A DNA stretch of 64,000 bases from Betaproteobacteria bacterium HGW-Betaproteobacteria-11 (GTDB taxonomy: Bacteria > Pseudomonadota > Gammaproteobacteria > Burkholderiales > Rhodocyclaceae), in assembly GCA_002842395.1 (NCBI GenBank), contig PHCV01000015.1:1-64000 (forward strand), given 5' to 3'. The notes beneath the pieces were generated by a model. That model saw only the letters and a list, made by a program, of their open reading frames with translations. It had not been told where the DNA came from and did not search any database. Numbering within the stretch: position 1 is the stretch's first letter; the number at the start of each line of letters is the position of its first letter. Shown here piece by piece: positions 46,504-55,809 of this stretch. The position numbers were made by a program, and so were the translations under genes.

Positions 46504-46531
46504 TTCCCGTTGCCTGTCCTATTGGCCCGCT

Positions 46532-47128
46532 CTATCGACCCGCCGTGCCACGAAACTTCTCCGTGGTGGCAAAGCCTTCCTTCGACACCCCCGCGCCGGA
46601 AAAAACCCGTGCCACCGTCATGACCAGTATTTTCAGATCCAGCCAGAAACTCTGGTGATCCACATACCAGACATCGAGGGCAAATTTTTCTTCCCACGAC
46701 AACGCATTGCGTCCCATGACCTGGGCCCAGCCGGTAATTCCCGGCCTGACCTCGTGCCGCCGCGCCTGCTCGGCACTGTAGAGAGACAGGTATTCCATCA
46801 GCAGGGGACGCGGCCCGACCAGGCTCATGTCGCCCTTCAGCACATTGATAAGCTGAGGCAATTCGTCCAGGCTATAGCGGCGCAGGAAGGCACCCAGCGG
46901 CGTCAGACGCGCTTCGTCGGACAACGGCTGGCCATCCGCCCCCGCCACCGCCATGGTGCGGAACTTCAGCACCTCGAAGGGCAGGCCTTTCAGTCCGGGC
47001 CGCTGCTGACGAAACAATACCGGTAACCCCATGCGCCAGGCTATGAATGCTGCAGTCGTCATAATTACCGGCGACGACAGCACGACGAGCAACAGGGCAA
47101 CGACGAAGTCAAACAAGCGTTTCTGCAT
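46532..47128 (-). CDS. pglC: Initiating phosphoglycosyl transferase (PglC type)
   Basis: 198-residue monotopic phosphoglycosyl transferase: N-terminal re-entrant membrane helix (DFVVALLLVVLSSPVIM), KFRTM, the Asp-Glu catalytic dyad in SLDELPQL, and DMSLVGPRPLL. It transfers the sugar phosphate from a UDP-sugar to undecaprenyl phosphate. The small size, without the extra membrane domain of WcaJ/WbaP, and its neighbours fit PglC using UDP-diNAcBac. Confidence 0.9.
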   Translation of the reverse strand: MQKRLFDFVVALLLVVLSSPVIMTTAAFIAWRMGLPVLFRQQRPGLKGLPFEVLKFRTMAVAGADGQPLSDEARLTPLGAFLRRYSLDELPQLINVLKGDMSLVGPRPLLMEYLSLYSAEQARRHEVRPGITGWAQVMGRNALSWEEKFALDVWYVDHQSFWLDLKILVMTVARVFSGAGVSKEGFATTEKFRGTAGR

Positions 47129-47143
47129 CGCCGGGATTCTACG

Positions 47144-48277
47144 TCAGCCAAGCAAGCGCTCATAAAAGCGCACCCAGACCTGCGTGACGGCATCGCCGGA
47201 AAACAGCCGCAACACCCGCTCGCGGGCGGCCAGGCCCAGCGCGATTCGGCGTGGCGCGTCGCGGGTTAGCACGGACATCCCCCACAAAATCTCTTCCACA
47301 TCACCGGGCTGATGCAGCAGGCCGGTCACCCCATCCGCCACCGCATCGGTGACGCCATAGATGCGCGAAGCGATCGCCGGAATCCCCGCCGCGGCCGCTT
47401 CGATGACGACCATGCCAAAACCTTCGCGGTAACTTGGCAGACAAAATACATCCGCCGCAGCCATGAAACCCTCGGGGCGATCGGTATAACCAATAAAACG
47501 GGCGCGCGACAGCGCTGCCCCGAGACGTGATTCCATCTCGCCGCGCAGACTTGCCTCGTCCGGACCGACGACCAGCAGCCAGGCGGCGGGATCGTCCAAC
47601 CGAGCAAAGGCCTCGGCCAGATCCAGCACCCCCTTGTCGCGATTGAGGCGACCAAGAAACAAAAAAGCGACAGCGTTCTGCGGTATGCCCAGGGAAAGAC
47701 GAATATCGGTGCGAATCCTGTCGTCAGGGTGAAAGCGCATGCCATCCACGCCACAAATCGACCCCTCTCCCAGCACCTGAATCTTTTCCGCGGCGACGAT
47801 CCCCTCGGCAATCAGGAAATCCCGCTGTGACGGGCTGTCCGCCAGCACATGCGTGGCAAGGTGCGCCATCAGCCGGTCTGCCGCCTTGAGCAACAGGCGT
47901 TTCCAGCCCGTGCGTGTGGCCCACACCTGACCGGTGAAGATATGAATCCGCCGCGGCACCCGGGCCATCGTGGCGGCCAGCAACGCCAGCATGCCGGCCT
48001 TCGGCGTGACCGAACTGACCGCCGCATAGCGCTCGCGCCGGAACAGAACGAAAAGTCGCAGTAGAGCCGCCAGATCGGCCAGTGGCGCAATCCGGCGTCG
48101 GATACGAACCGGAATGACTCGGGCATAAGCCGAAATCCCGCCTAGTTCGATGGGATTGTCAGCGTCTACGGCTAGATCGACCCTGTAACGTTTGCTCAAC
48201 GCCACAATATGACCACTCAGAAACGCCTTTGCCGTGAGTGGGCTAGAGACGACGAAACAGATCGTTGCGGCTGTCAT
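47144..48277 (-). CDS. GT4 glycosyltransferase (PglA-like)
   Basis: 377-residue GT-B enzyme: N-terminal acceptor domain (ICFVVSSPLTAKAFLSGHIV) and C-terminal nucleotide-sugar domain with FLFLGRLNRDKGVLDL and the E-x7-E motif in PSYREGFGMVVIEA. Its place next to the PglC-like gene suggests it adds the second sugar, as PglA does in Campylobacter; donor unknown. The ATG at 48277 overlaps the upstream stop (ATGA). Confidence 0.85.
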   Translation of the reverse strand: MTAATICFVVSSPLTAKAFLSGHIVALSKRYRVDLAVDADNPIELGGISAYARVIPVRIRRRIAPLADLAALLRLFVLFRRERYAAVSSVTPKAGMLALLAATMARVPRRIHIFTGQVWATRTGWKRLLLKAADRLMAHLATHVLADSPSQRDFLIAEGIVAAEKIQVLGEGSICGVDGMRFHPDDRIRTDIRLSLGIPQNAVAFLFLGRLNRDKGVLDLAEAFARLDDPAAWLLVVGPDEASLRGEMESRLGAALSRARFIGYTDRPEGFMAAADVFCLPSYREGFGMVVIEAAAAGIPAIASRIYGVTDAVADGVTGLLHQPGDVEEILWGMSVLTRDAPRRIALGLAARERVLRLFSGDAVTQVWVRFYERLLG

Positions 48278-51129
48278 GGCGAATCGGTGACATACCGCCG
48301 TGCCGCAGCGAACCCCCACTCGCCAATCATCAGGAAAGCGAAGGCTAAAATCGCAGCGGCCACGCCGGCATAGCTGCCGTAATGCAGACAGACCGCCAGC
48401 GCCAGATACAGTATCCAGTTCGTCACGATGAACACCATGTCCACCCAGTTCACTTCGCCCAGCCGACAGAATAAAAGCAGTAACAAACCCGCCGCCACGG
48501 CCGCAGCCAGCGTCATCGAAAGTGCAATACCCGGGACACCTATCCGGTTCATCAATGCCAGATTGAGCAGGATGTTCGCCGCCAGGCCGACGAGCGAAGC
48601 CAGCATCACCCGGCCCGGGCGGCGAATGGCAATAGCAAATTTCAGCAGCAGCACGTTGACCACGAAGAACGGAAGCTGCAGGATGCCGTAGGCCATCACC
48701 CGCGAGACGAGGCTCACCTCGGCAGAGCCGAATGCGCCACCCTCGAAAGCCAGGCGCACGAACGGCTCGGAGAGCAGGTGCAGCACGACGGCTACGGGAA
48801 TCGATATCGTGGTTCCGGCCAACAGCAGAAAGGATAATTCCCGGCGCGCATCGAGCAGGCGGTTCTGTGCCATGTAGTGCGAGAAGTAAGGCAACACCAC
48901 CGACGCGATGGCGGTGCCGATCAGCGCGGTAATGAAGATCACGGCCTTGCTACCCAGGCCAAGCGCCGCCACGCTGCCTTCCGGCAGTACCGAGGCCATG
49001 GCCGTACTCACCGGCACGGCCAGTTGCATAAACACCGCCGTCGCCACCAGCGGCAGATACTGCGAAAGAAACTGTCCCGTTCCGGCCGTCTCGATTTTCG
49101 TCGCAGTCAGCAGCGACACGCCGCGTAGCGCAAGCACCCGATGGACCAGGGTGAGGTTGACCAGCTGGCCGGCGAACATGGCCACCACCACCACGATCGC
49201 GCCATGCGTACTGCCGAAGATCAACAGGGCGACGATAGTAATAACCGGCACGATCGCCTGCGCCGCGGCCGGTACGACATAGTGACCGAGGGCGTTGAGT
49301 AGGCCGTTAGCAAGCGTGACCAGTCCACTGAAGATAAAAATCGCCAGCATCCACCACATGATCGTTTGCGTCAGGGCCGTCTTTTGCGGCAGCGTCGCCC
49401 AACCCGCCACCTCGAGCAGCCACGGCCCCGCCATGGCCAGCAGTATTGCCAGCACCAGTGCCGCGGCAAAAAACAGCAGCGCCACCCGCCGTGCCAGCGC
49501 CTGCGCTGCAGCTGGCGAATCACGTTCCCGAACCGCCAGGAAAACCGGCACGATGGCGGTGCCGATCGGTACACTGAACACCGCCACCAGAAACATCGGC
49601 ATCACCGTCGCAGCCACGAAGGCATCGAGTTCGCTGCCGAGGCCGAACAGCCGTGCCATGACGATGTCGCGAATAAAAAGTCCGACGAAAGTAACAGCGG
49701 TCACTGCAGCGACGGTAATGCCGGAACCGATCAGGACCGATCTGGCCTGCCGCATTTCCTTGTCTGCTGCCGGCACGGGCGTCTCGCGCAACGCAGTATC
49801 ATCGCCGCCCTTCGGCAGCCAGCCGCGCCGCTCGAAAAAACCCAGCCAGCCGGCCAAGCCGATCAGTATCAGCAGAAACAGGTAGGGATAGCGAATGCGG
49901 TAGAGCGTACCGACGTTGGCGATGGTGATGCCATACAGCGTCAACAGGGCCAGCGAGAACACCATCACTGCCAGCATGGTGCGCGAACGCCCCAGCCCAA
50001 GCCACAGCGCCAGCAGCAGGCCCGGAGCGATCAGGTACCAGATCGCCATCTCGCCAACCGCCACCAGACGCGTGACGCTGAGCTTCTCGAACCACAGCGA
50101 GGGAAACGGCGCGAACAGCGCGATCTGCAGTGCACGCGGCGCGTAAGCCACTACCTGCGGCGTGCTGGCCGGAAGTCTGTCGGTATCGTAGAGCGAACCG
50201 GCCTGGATCTTCAGTTCTTCGTCGATCAGTCCAGCCCGCGTCCGCGCCATCACCTCCACATATTTCTCGATAACCTGCGGCATCCAGGATGTCGGCTGCC
50301 ATGTCCATCCGGTCGTTCCCTTGGCCGTCCACCTGGCGTAGCCTTGCTCATCGGCGCCGGTCCGGGGCGCCATGTACGCCGCCATGCCCACCAGAATGAC
50401 AAGCGCCAGTTGCAAGGCAAGGGCACGTCGGTATGCAGACGACCCACCGTTCTTCCCGATCGAAGCGAGTTTGACGGTCAGCATCACCAACATGCCGCCA
50501 AGCACCGGCATCAGGCTGTATGGGCGAACAAACACAATCAGCGCCATGCCGGCCAGTGCCGCCGCAAGAGCGGTCGGTACCTGCCAACAATCCGGCTTCC
50601 CGGTTTCGGTGACAACCCAGGCGGTCAGCACCAGCATCGTGCCGGCAATCGCAAACCCGTCCTTGGAGATTTGGCCGTACCAGTTCAGCGCCGAGGGAAA
50701 AATGACGAACAGCGTGCCTGCGACCATGCCGGCCAGCGTGCCGACGCGGCCCGGCCACAGCATGCGGCCAAGCAGGAGCAACAACGTGCCGCTAAGCGCA
50801 TGAATGGCGGCATTCACCGGCACCATCAGCGAAGGATCATCGCCGAATAACGCGTAAAGACCCGCCAGTAGCGCAACATTGCCAGTCGCGCCAACCGCCG
50901 GATAGATTCGCCATTCCGTCCAGCCGTGCAGGCGGATGTGCTCGGCCAGGTCAACGGCGACGGCATGAAAATAGGCGGAATCTCCTTCCACCAGCCCCTG
51001 GCCGTGGTGAGCCGAAGCAACCAGCGGCAGCAGGAACTTCTGGAACAACAACGCCGCCGCCGTTGCGTAGCTGAAGAACAGCAGGAAAACGATGGCCGGG
51101 GACAAGGGCCGGAGACTGCGTTCGGTCAT
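48274..51129 (-). CDS. Fusion of a GT-C-like membrane glycosyltransferase and a MurJ/MVF-fold flippase
   Basis: 951 residues and about 24 membrane segments. Residues 1-440 resemble GT-C/GT39-like polytopic enzymes: a first membrane helix (IVFLLFFSYATAAALLFQKF), then an acidic loop GLVEGDSAYFHAVAV comparable to the GT-C active-site loop. Residues 459-951 are a complete MurJ/MviN-like domain (GLFIRDIVMARLFGLGSELD, IPIAVVLH-like segments, MNRIGVPGIALSMTLAA). An internal ATG at 49755 preceded by AAGGAA could also give the flippase part alone. Donor, lipid substrate and whether the parts work together are unknown. Coupled to the next gene by ATGA. Confidence 0.75.
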   Translation of the reverse strand: MTERSLRPLSPAIVFLLFFSYATAAALLFQKFLLPLVASAHHGQGLVEGDSAYFHAVAVDLAEHIRLHGWTEWRIYPAVGATGNVALLAGLYALFGDDPSLMVPVNAAIHALSGTLLLLLGRMLWPGRVGTLAGMVAGTLFVIFPSALNWYGQISKDGFAIAGTMLVLTAWVVTETGKPDCWQVPTALAAALAGMALIVFVRPYSLMPVLGGMLVMLTVKLASIGKNGGSSAYRRALALQLALVILVGMAAYMAPRTGADEQGYARWTAKGTTGWTWQPTSWMPQVIEKYVEVMARTRAGLIDEELKIQAGSLYDTDRLPASTPQVVAYAPRALQIALFAPFPSLWFEKLSVTRLVAVGEMAIWYLIAPGLLLALWLGLGRSRTMLAVMVFSLALLTLYGITIANVGTLYRIRYPYLFLLILIGLAGWLGFFERRGWLPKGGDDTALRETPVPAADKEMRQARSVLIGSGITVAAVTAVTFVGLFIRDIVMARLFGLGSELDAFVAATVMPMFLVAVFSVPIGTAIVPVFLAVRERDSPAAAQALARRVALLFFAAALVLAILLAMAGPWLLEVAGWATLPQKTALTQTIMWWMLAIFIFSGLVTLANGLLNALGHYVVPAAAQAIVPVITIVALLIFGSTHGAIVVVVAMFAGQLVNLTLVHRVLALRGVSLLTATKIETAGTGQFLSQYLPLVATAVFMQLAVPVSTAMASVLPEGSVAALGLGSKAVIFITALIGTAIASVVLPYFSHYMAQNRLLDARRELSFLLLAGTTISIPVAVVLHLLSEPFVRLAFEGGAFGSAEVSLVSRVMAYGILQLPFFVVNVLLLKFAIAIRRPGRVMLASLVGLAANILLNLALMNRIGVPGIALSMTLAAAVAAGLLLLLFCRLGEVNWVDMVFIVTNWILYLALAVCLHYGSYAGVAAAILAFAFLMIGEWGFAAARRYVTDSP

Positions 51130-51479
51130 GCTGCGCGTCCCTGCCAGACCGCAACCAGTTCGCACAGCGCGTCATCCAGTTTCATGACATCATTGTATCC
51201 AAGCGCGCCGCAAATCCGCTCCGTGGAATACCGTACACGGCTCGTCAGGATATCCACTTGTGCTGGCGTCAACTTCCCTGGCGCGATCCGCTCGGCAAGC
51301 TCGACGGCAATCGCATGAAAGTAGGCCGAATCTCCTTCTACCAAGCCTTGTCCGTAGTGAACTGAAGTCACTATGGGCAGGAAAAATTTCTGGAAAAGAA
51401 GCGCCGCCGCCGTCGCAAAGCTGAAGAACAGCAGGAACACAACCGCAGGAGGGGGAGTCTCAAGGGTGCGTTCAGTCAT
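51126..51479 (-). pseudogene. Truncated chimeric duplicate of the GT-C N-terminus
   Basis: 117 codons. Residues 1-54 (MTERTLETPPPAVVFLLFFS...) are about 75 % identical to the start of the neighbouring fusion protein, including GLVEGDSAYFHAIAV, then an unrelated tail begins (APGKLTPAQVDILTSRVRYS...CGALGYNDVMKLD). The tail resembles the C-terminal segment of some sulfotransferases. I infer deletion between an older GT-C gene and a downstream gene. It still has a start codon and the ATGA coupling, so it may be translated. Confidence 0.6.
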
Positions 51480-51565
51480 GAGGAGTAAGCGATTGAGAAA
51501 TTTGGATACCACCTGAATCCGCGTTTGAAAGGGTTCAAACTTGTCCGGATTTACAAACCCGCCTC

Positions 51566-52375
51566 TCATCTAAAAATTTTGCAAACGATTAAGCGGCGAA
51601 CATATTTCAGCAGTGAAAATAAAATAGACACGGATAACAAGCCTGCGCCGATTTTTCTTTGTTGTTTTAGGAAGAGAAGGTTATCTAACTCCCCCTTTTC
51701 CATTGCCCACAGCCTGGCACTTAGTCCGCCGTCCCCGTAAGGGTGCTTGAGAATATATGCTAAGGCGATTTCCAGCCGTACAGTTTTATAGCCTGCAAAT
51801 GCTAGTTGCTGCCATAGGCGCAAATCTTCTGCGAAAAAATGTCCACCCGTAAAACGAACAGGAAGATCTTTTTTAAGCATGACAGTTGGCGTAGAAAATG
51901 GGTTGCGAAATAGAAGACTTACCGGGCTGATTACACTTGCAGTTGGCTCTGTGTCTGACACAATAGGCGCGTTAAAAGCAGAAGCAGCGTAAGGACAATG
52001 ATGACCACAAGCAGCAACATCTTTGTGCAACGACATATACTTACGTTGGATTCGTATTTTCTCAGGATGCCAAACATCATCTGCATCAAGAAAGGCGATG
52101 TACGGTTGAGTGGCCGCATTCCATCCGACGTTTCGTGCTGCAGACGGTCCTTTATTGAACGGCAAGGACAATACTCTCACCCATTCAGAATACTGCCGTT
52201 CGAGAGCCTTCAGAACGCCAAGCGTGTCATCGTTACTTCCGTCATCGACAAGCAAGACTTCGGCAGGACGATGGGTCTGTGCTGCAACTGACGCAAGTGC
52301 TCGTTCAATAGTCCCAGAACATCGGTAGCAGGGGATTACGACAGACACTGGAGCGACAGTAAGGTTATCAATCAT
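51566..52375 (-). CDS. GT2 family glycosyltransferase
   Basis: 269-residue GT-A enzyme: VSVVIPCYRCSGTIERAL, LLVDDGSNDDT, and the donor-metal motif FLDADDVW. The C-terminus is basic and hydrophobic and may associate with the membrane. Base composition is clearly more AT-rich than the flanks, suggesting separate acquisition. Sugar donor unknown. Confidence 0.85.
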   Translation of the reverse strand: MIDNLTVAPVSVVIPCYRCSGTIERALASVAAQTHRPAEVLLVDDGSNDDTLGVLKALERQYSEWVRVLSLPFNKGPSAARNVGWNAATQPYIAFLDADDVWHPEKIRIQRKYMSLHKDVAACGHHCPYAASAFNAPIVSDTEPTASVISPVSLLFRNPFSTPTVMLKKDLPVRFTGGHFFAEDLRLWQQLAFAGYKTVRLEIALAYILKHPYGDGGLSARLWAMEKGELDNLLFLKQQRKIGAGLLSVSILFSLLKYVRRLIVCKIFR

Positions 52376-52388
52376 ATAACTGGATTCA

Positions 52389-53468
52389 TTACTTTATTTT
52401 GCTTTTGAGCCAATAAATGATTGAGTTGATGACCGCCCCCGCTCTTCGCATTGAGACATAAATACTACTTTGCTTATCTATCCCGAGCGCCGATAGCAAA
52501 AACAGTACAGAGGCACGGCCCAAATTACGTCCTAGCAATCGCGTCTGCGTGGCCGTAATTAGTGAAATCCAGTTCCTGAGCACCTGGGAGTCTTGCTTCG
52601 CCAAGCGCGCAAACACTCTAAAGCTGTTGAACAGTATTATTTCCTTGGCTTCCGGCGGGTAACGACATAACAGATGCTTGAGTGCGGGCAACAGGTCATC
52701 AGAGCGCCCATGACCTCGGCCTATTACATCGATTATTCGCATTGACTTGTCATCGCTCAAGAAGGATAGTAATGCGCGCCAGTGCCGCTCACGAACGATA
52801 TTTGTAGCATGTGCTTGTTCTAAACGGTGCAGAGTGGTTACTTGGCCGGAGTGGATTCTGTAACGTAAGACCACCTGTGGAACGTTGGCCATTCGCATAC
52901 CTTCGGCCCAAGCACGTTGCCATAAGTCATAATCTTCACAGTGCATGAATTCACTACGATATCCAAGTTGAGCGAAGGCGGTTCGCCTGCCAACGATAGC
53001 AGGATGAGCGAAGGGAACCCCAAATAACAACTGAACTTCACATCCTTCAGGTGTCGTCGGATAAGTCCAGATTGTCTTCCACCCCCCAACACATTCAATC
53101 GCCCCGCCGCAAAAATCAAATGCAGACGTTTTTAGAAAATCCAATTGGCGCGACAATCTATCCAGCACTGAGACATCATCCGCATCCATGCGCGCGATCC
53201 ATTCGCCTCGTGCAAGCCCAATGCCTTCGTTAAGTGTGGCCACAAGACCGCGTGCCTCACGGCACACGAGACGGATGCGCGGGTCAAGGCGAGCATAACG
53301 CTCCAGGATGGCAGGCGTTTCATCGGTCGAGCCGTCATCGATGATGAGCAGCTCAAAATCCTTGAAGGTCTGCGCAAGAATCGATTCGATCGCCTCGCCC
53401 ACGTACTGTGCGGCATTGTGCACGGGCAGAAGCACTGTCACGGAGGGATGCTTGATTGCGCGGTTCAT
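52389..53468 (-). CDS. GT2 family glycosyltransferase
   Basis: 359 residues, GT-A fold: VTVLLPVHNAAQYVGEAIES, LLIIDDGSTDET and ARMDADDVS, then a helical C-terminal region. The ATG at 53468 overlaps the fucosyltransferase stop by 4 bases. Linkage and donor unknown. Confidence 0.86.
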   Translation of the reverse strand: MNRAIKHPSVTVLLPVHNAAQYVGEAIESILAQTFKDFELLIIDDGSTDETPAILERYARLDPRIRLVCREARGLVATLNEGIGLARGEWIARMDADDVSVLDRLSRQLDFLKTSAFDFCGGAIECVGGWKTIWTYPTTPEGCEVQLLFGVPFAHPAIVGRRTAFAQLGYRSEFMHCEDYDLWQRAWAEGMRMANVPQVVLRYRIHSGQVTTLHRLEQAHATNIVRERHWRALLSFLSDDKSMRIIDVIGRGHGRSDDLLPALKHLLCRYPPEAKEIILFNSFRVFARLAKQDSQVLRNWISLITATQTRLLGRNLGRASVLFLLSALGIDKQSSIYVSMRRAGAVINSIIYWLKSKIK

Positions 53469-54346
53469 AAAATGATCCAGCCGGGACAGTAGATATCTTT
53501 GGTATCGAACGACGTAACCCGGAACCACTGGCGTGGAGCGATCACGATTTTCTCCGGAGAAGGGTTGAGCCATGCCCCCCACCAGCTAAACGAGCTGTTC
53601 GCAATGAGATGATGGCGGCAGGCGGCCATGAGCTGCATGTCCCGATAGCTGTCCGGCCCGCGATTGTGATCGACCAGCGTGATCGGCCCGGGGAGTGCGA
53701 GATTTTTCGCAACCCATTCCGGTTCATCCGAAAAAACAAAAAAACGGGGAGATGCAACGCGCCGGGTAATTTCCGTGACGGCCGCCGGGTAGTAGGCAGA
53801 CAAATCGACGCCATGAACCCGCCGGACGGTCGGATCGCGGGAGAAATCGCCACAACGGACATGGAGGGAGACGCTGTTGCAGGCCGCCATCTGCTCGGCG
53901 AGCGCTGCGCTGCGTGCATCGAGCGGCAGTGCAAAGCGAAACCGGGCGCGCACTTCCGGCTCGATGGCGGCGAAATAGCGGGCGCTCTGCCAATAACCCT
54001 CCAAATAGGCGAAAGGCCCGATCGCCTCGAATCCCGGCCAGTAGTGGAAATGGGGTTCGATCACCCAGCTTGTGGGTCGCAGAGACCGGAAGACTGGCCG
54101 GGCCATGATGCGTCGCGCCAAGGAATGAGAGCACCAGCGCAACACCTGGCGCATTTCCGACTCGCTCGCCCGCAGCACATCCAGTCCGAACACCCGCGGG
54201 AGCTCAAGCCCCTGATGGAGCTGGGTGCGATCGAACCATTCGAGATCAAAACGCAGCGCGACACCATGCCGCTGGGCGAGTGCCAACCCCGCCGCATGCT
54301 GAAACATCTGGTTGCCCAAACCCCCACTGATGCGAACGACGATCAC
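53465..54346 (-). CDS. GT11 alpha-1,2-fucosyltransferase-like protein
   Basis: 293 residues. VVRISGGLGNQMFQHAAGLA at the N-terminus and the GDP-fucose motif SLHVRCGDF (HxRxGD type) plus HHLIANSSFSWWGAWL are signatures of GT11. It would transfer fucose from GDP-L-fucose, which manC-gmd-fcl in this operon can supply. The start is a GTG at 54346 overlapping the wzx stop (GTGA). Confidence 0.88.
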   Translation of the reverse strand: MIVVRISGGLGNQMFQHAAGLALAQRHGVALRFDLEWFDRTQLHQGLELPRVFGLDVLRASESEMRQVLRWCSHSLARRIMARPVFRSLRPTSWVIEPHFHYWPGFEAIGPFAYLEGYWQSARYFAAIEPEVRARFRFALPLDARSAALAEQMAACNSVSLHVRCGDFSRDPTVRRVHGVDLSAYYPAAVTEITRRVASPRFFVFSDEPEWVAKNLALPGPITLVDHNRGPDSYRDMQLMAACRHHLIANSSFSWWGAWLNPSPEKIVIAPRQWFRVTSFDTKDIYCPGWIIL

Positions 54347-55809
54347 ACGCCCTCCCGCAAGCGATGGGAAAACAGAAATCGCACATCGGGCGAAGTTCTC
54401 AAATGAATGGCGACCGGGACGGCAACGATGGCCGACACGGCCAGCAGATACACCAAGGCCGGCACAGGATCGAATCGCGTTGGCAGCATGAAACTGGCCG
54501 TAACCGCCACCGCCAACACAGCCAGGGCTGGCAGCAGGCGCCTGAGCGAGACATGAATCGGCATACGCCCGCGCATCGCAGCCACATTGAGGGCCATTTT
54601 GAGATAGAGCGCGGCCAGTAGCACATGGCCGAACTGGCCGGGTTGCCATGCAAACATGGCAGAGAGCCCCGCCCCGGCAAGGACGCCGACCGCGCCGACG
54701 GCAAACGGCAATACCGTCGGCGCGAAGTTCTTCTCGGCCTGGGCGACAAGCTGCCAGGCATTCCCGATCAAGCGCGCGATTTCCGCCGCCACGCCCACGA
54801 ACACCCACTGCGCCGCCTCGTGATAACGACTATCGGTGAGCAAACGCAGCACATGCGGAGCCGAGAGCAAAAGAAACGCGCCCCACAGCACATAAAGCGG
54901 CAACAGCACATTGACCATGCTGCTCACGATGCGGGCATGGTGCGGGGCAGAAGCCTCGCCCGACAGCGCCTTGAAGAAATAGGGGTACACCAGCTGCGTG
55001 ACGATCGACTCCAAAAGGGCCGTCATCTGTGCGGGCACACTCAGCGCCAGTGCAAATAGCCCAAGGAGGGACAAAGACCAGGCACGCTCCAGAATCAGGC
55101 GATAGCCATTGCCCTCCAGCCAAAGCAGCGAAGTCACCAGCGCCAACGGCAGGGCAAAGCGCAGAAAATCGGCTTGCAGCAATAGCTCTCTTGCCCGATA
55201 GCGCTTCGCTTCAGCTTCGCTCTTCCCGGCCCGACGCAACACACGCCAAGCGCCCAGATGCGCAAGTCCGGCGCCCACCGCCTGACCCGCGAGCCAGGCA
55301 AGCGCCGAAGGCCAGAAAAAACTCAAGGCCGAGGAAAACGCCAGACCGGAAGCCGTTGCCGTCAATTGCCAGGTCACGCTCTCACGGCGATAGCCAAGCA
55401 TGTTGAGTCGGCTCACATCCATGCCTTGCAGGGTAAACAAATAGATCGCCGCCGCGACCGCAAGTCCAGTGCAATAAGCCAGGGACAGTCCACTGCCCGC
55501 CTGACTCTGCGCGAACCAGACAGCAGCAAGCACACCGGTCAGCACACTGACCCAAAGCCAGTAACGGGCATAAGCCTTGATGCGTGAGTCAAGGCTGCCC
55601 TCTGCATGCCACTGGTGGGTATGACGGTTGAGATATTGCCCGGAAGGGTTGAGCAAAATCAGGCCGGCAAACGCCTGGAAGGCGGTCAGCAGAGCCAACA
55701 GGCCGTAAGCATCGGGTGGCAGCAGGGTCGTCATCATCCGTAACGCCAACAGCAGAAGGATTGCATTGGCAATGCGCCCACCCACGATCCACAACGCCTC
55801 AGAGCGCAA
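54343..55809 (-). CDS. wzx: Wzx-type oligosaccharide flippase
   Basis: 488 residues, about 12-14 membrane segments, MATE/MOP superfamily polysaccharide transporter (GGRIANAILLLLALRMMTTL, PDAYGLLALLTAFQAF). It would flip the lipid-linked repeat to the periplasm. The likely start is TTG at 55809 with AAGGAG seven bases upstream, overlapping the GT10 gene by 11 bases. The locus thus carries two flippase domains, this one and the MurJ-like fusion. Confidence 0.86.
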   Translation of the reverse strand: MRSEALWIVGGRIANAILLLLALRMMTTLLPPDAYGLLALLTAFQAFAGLILLNPSGQYLNRHTHQWHAEGSLDSRIKAYARYWLWVSVLTGVLAAVWFAQSQAGSGLSLAYCTGLAVAAAIYLFTLQGMDVSRLNMLGYRRESVTWQLTATASGLAFSSALSFFWPSALAWLAGQAVGAGLAHLGAWRVLRRAGKSEAEAKRYRARELLLQADFLRFALPLALVTSLLWLEGNGYRLILERAWSLSLLGLFALALSVPAQMTALLESIVTQLVYPYFFKALSGEASAPHHARIVSSMVNVLLPLYVLWGAFLLLSAPHVLRLLTDSRYHEAAQWVFVGVAAEIARLIGNAWQLVAQAEKNFAPTVLPFAVGAVGVLAGAGLSAMFAWQPGQFGHVLLAALYLKMALNVAAMRGRMPIHVSLRRLLPALAVLAVAVTASFMLPTRFDPVPALVYLLAVSAIVAVPVAIHLRTSPDVRFLFSHRLREGV

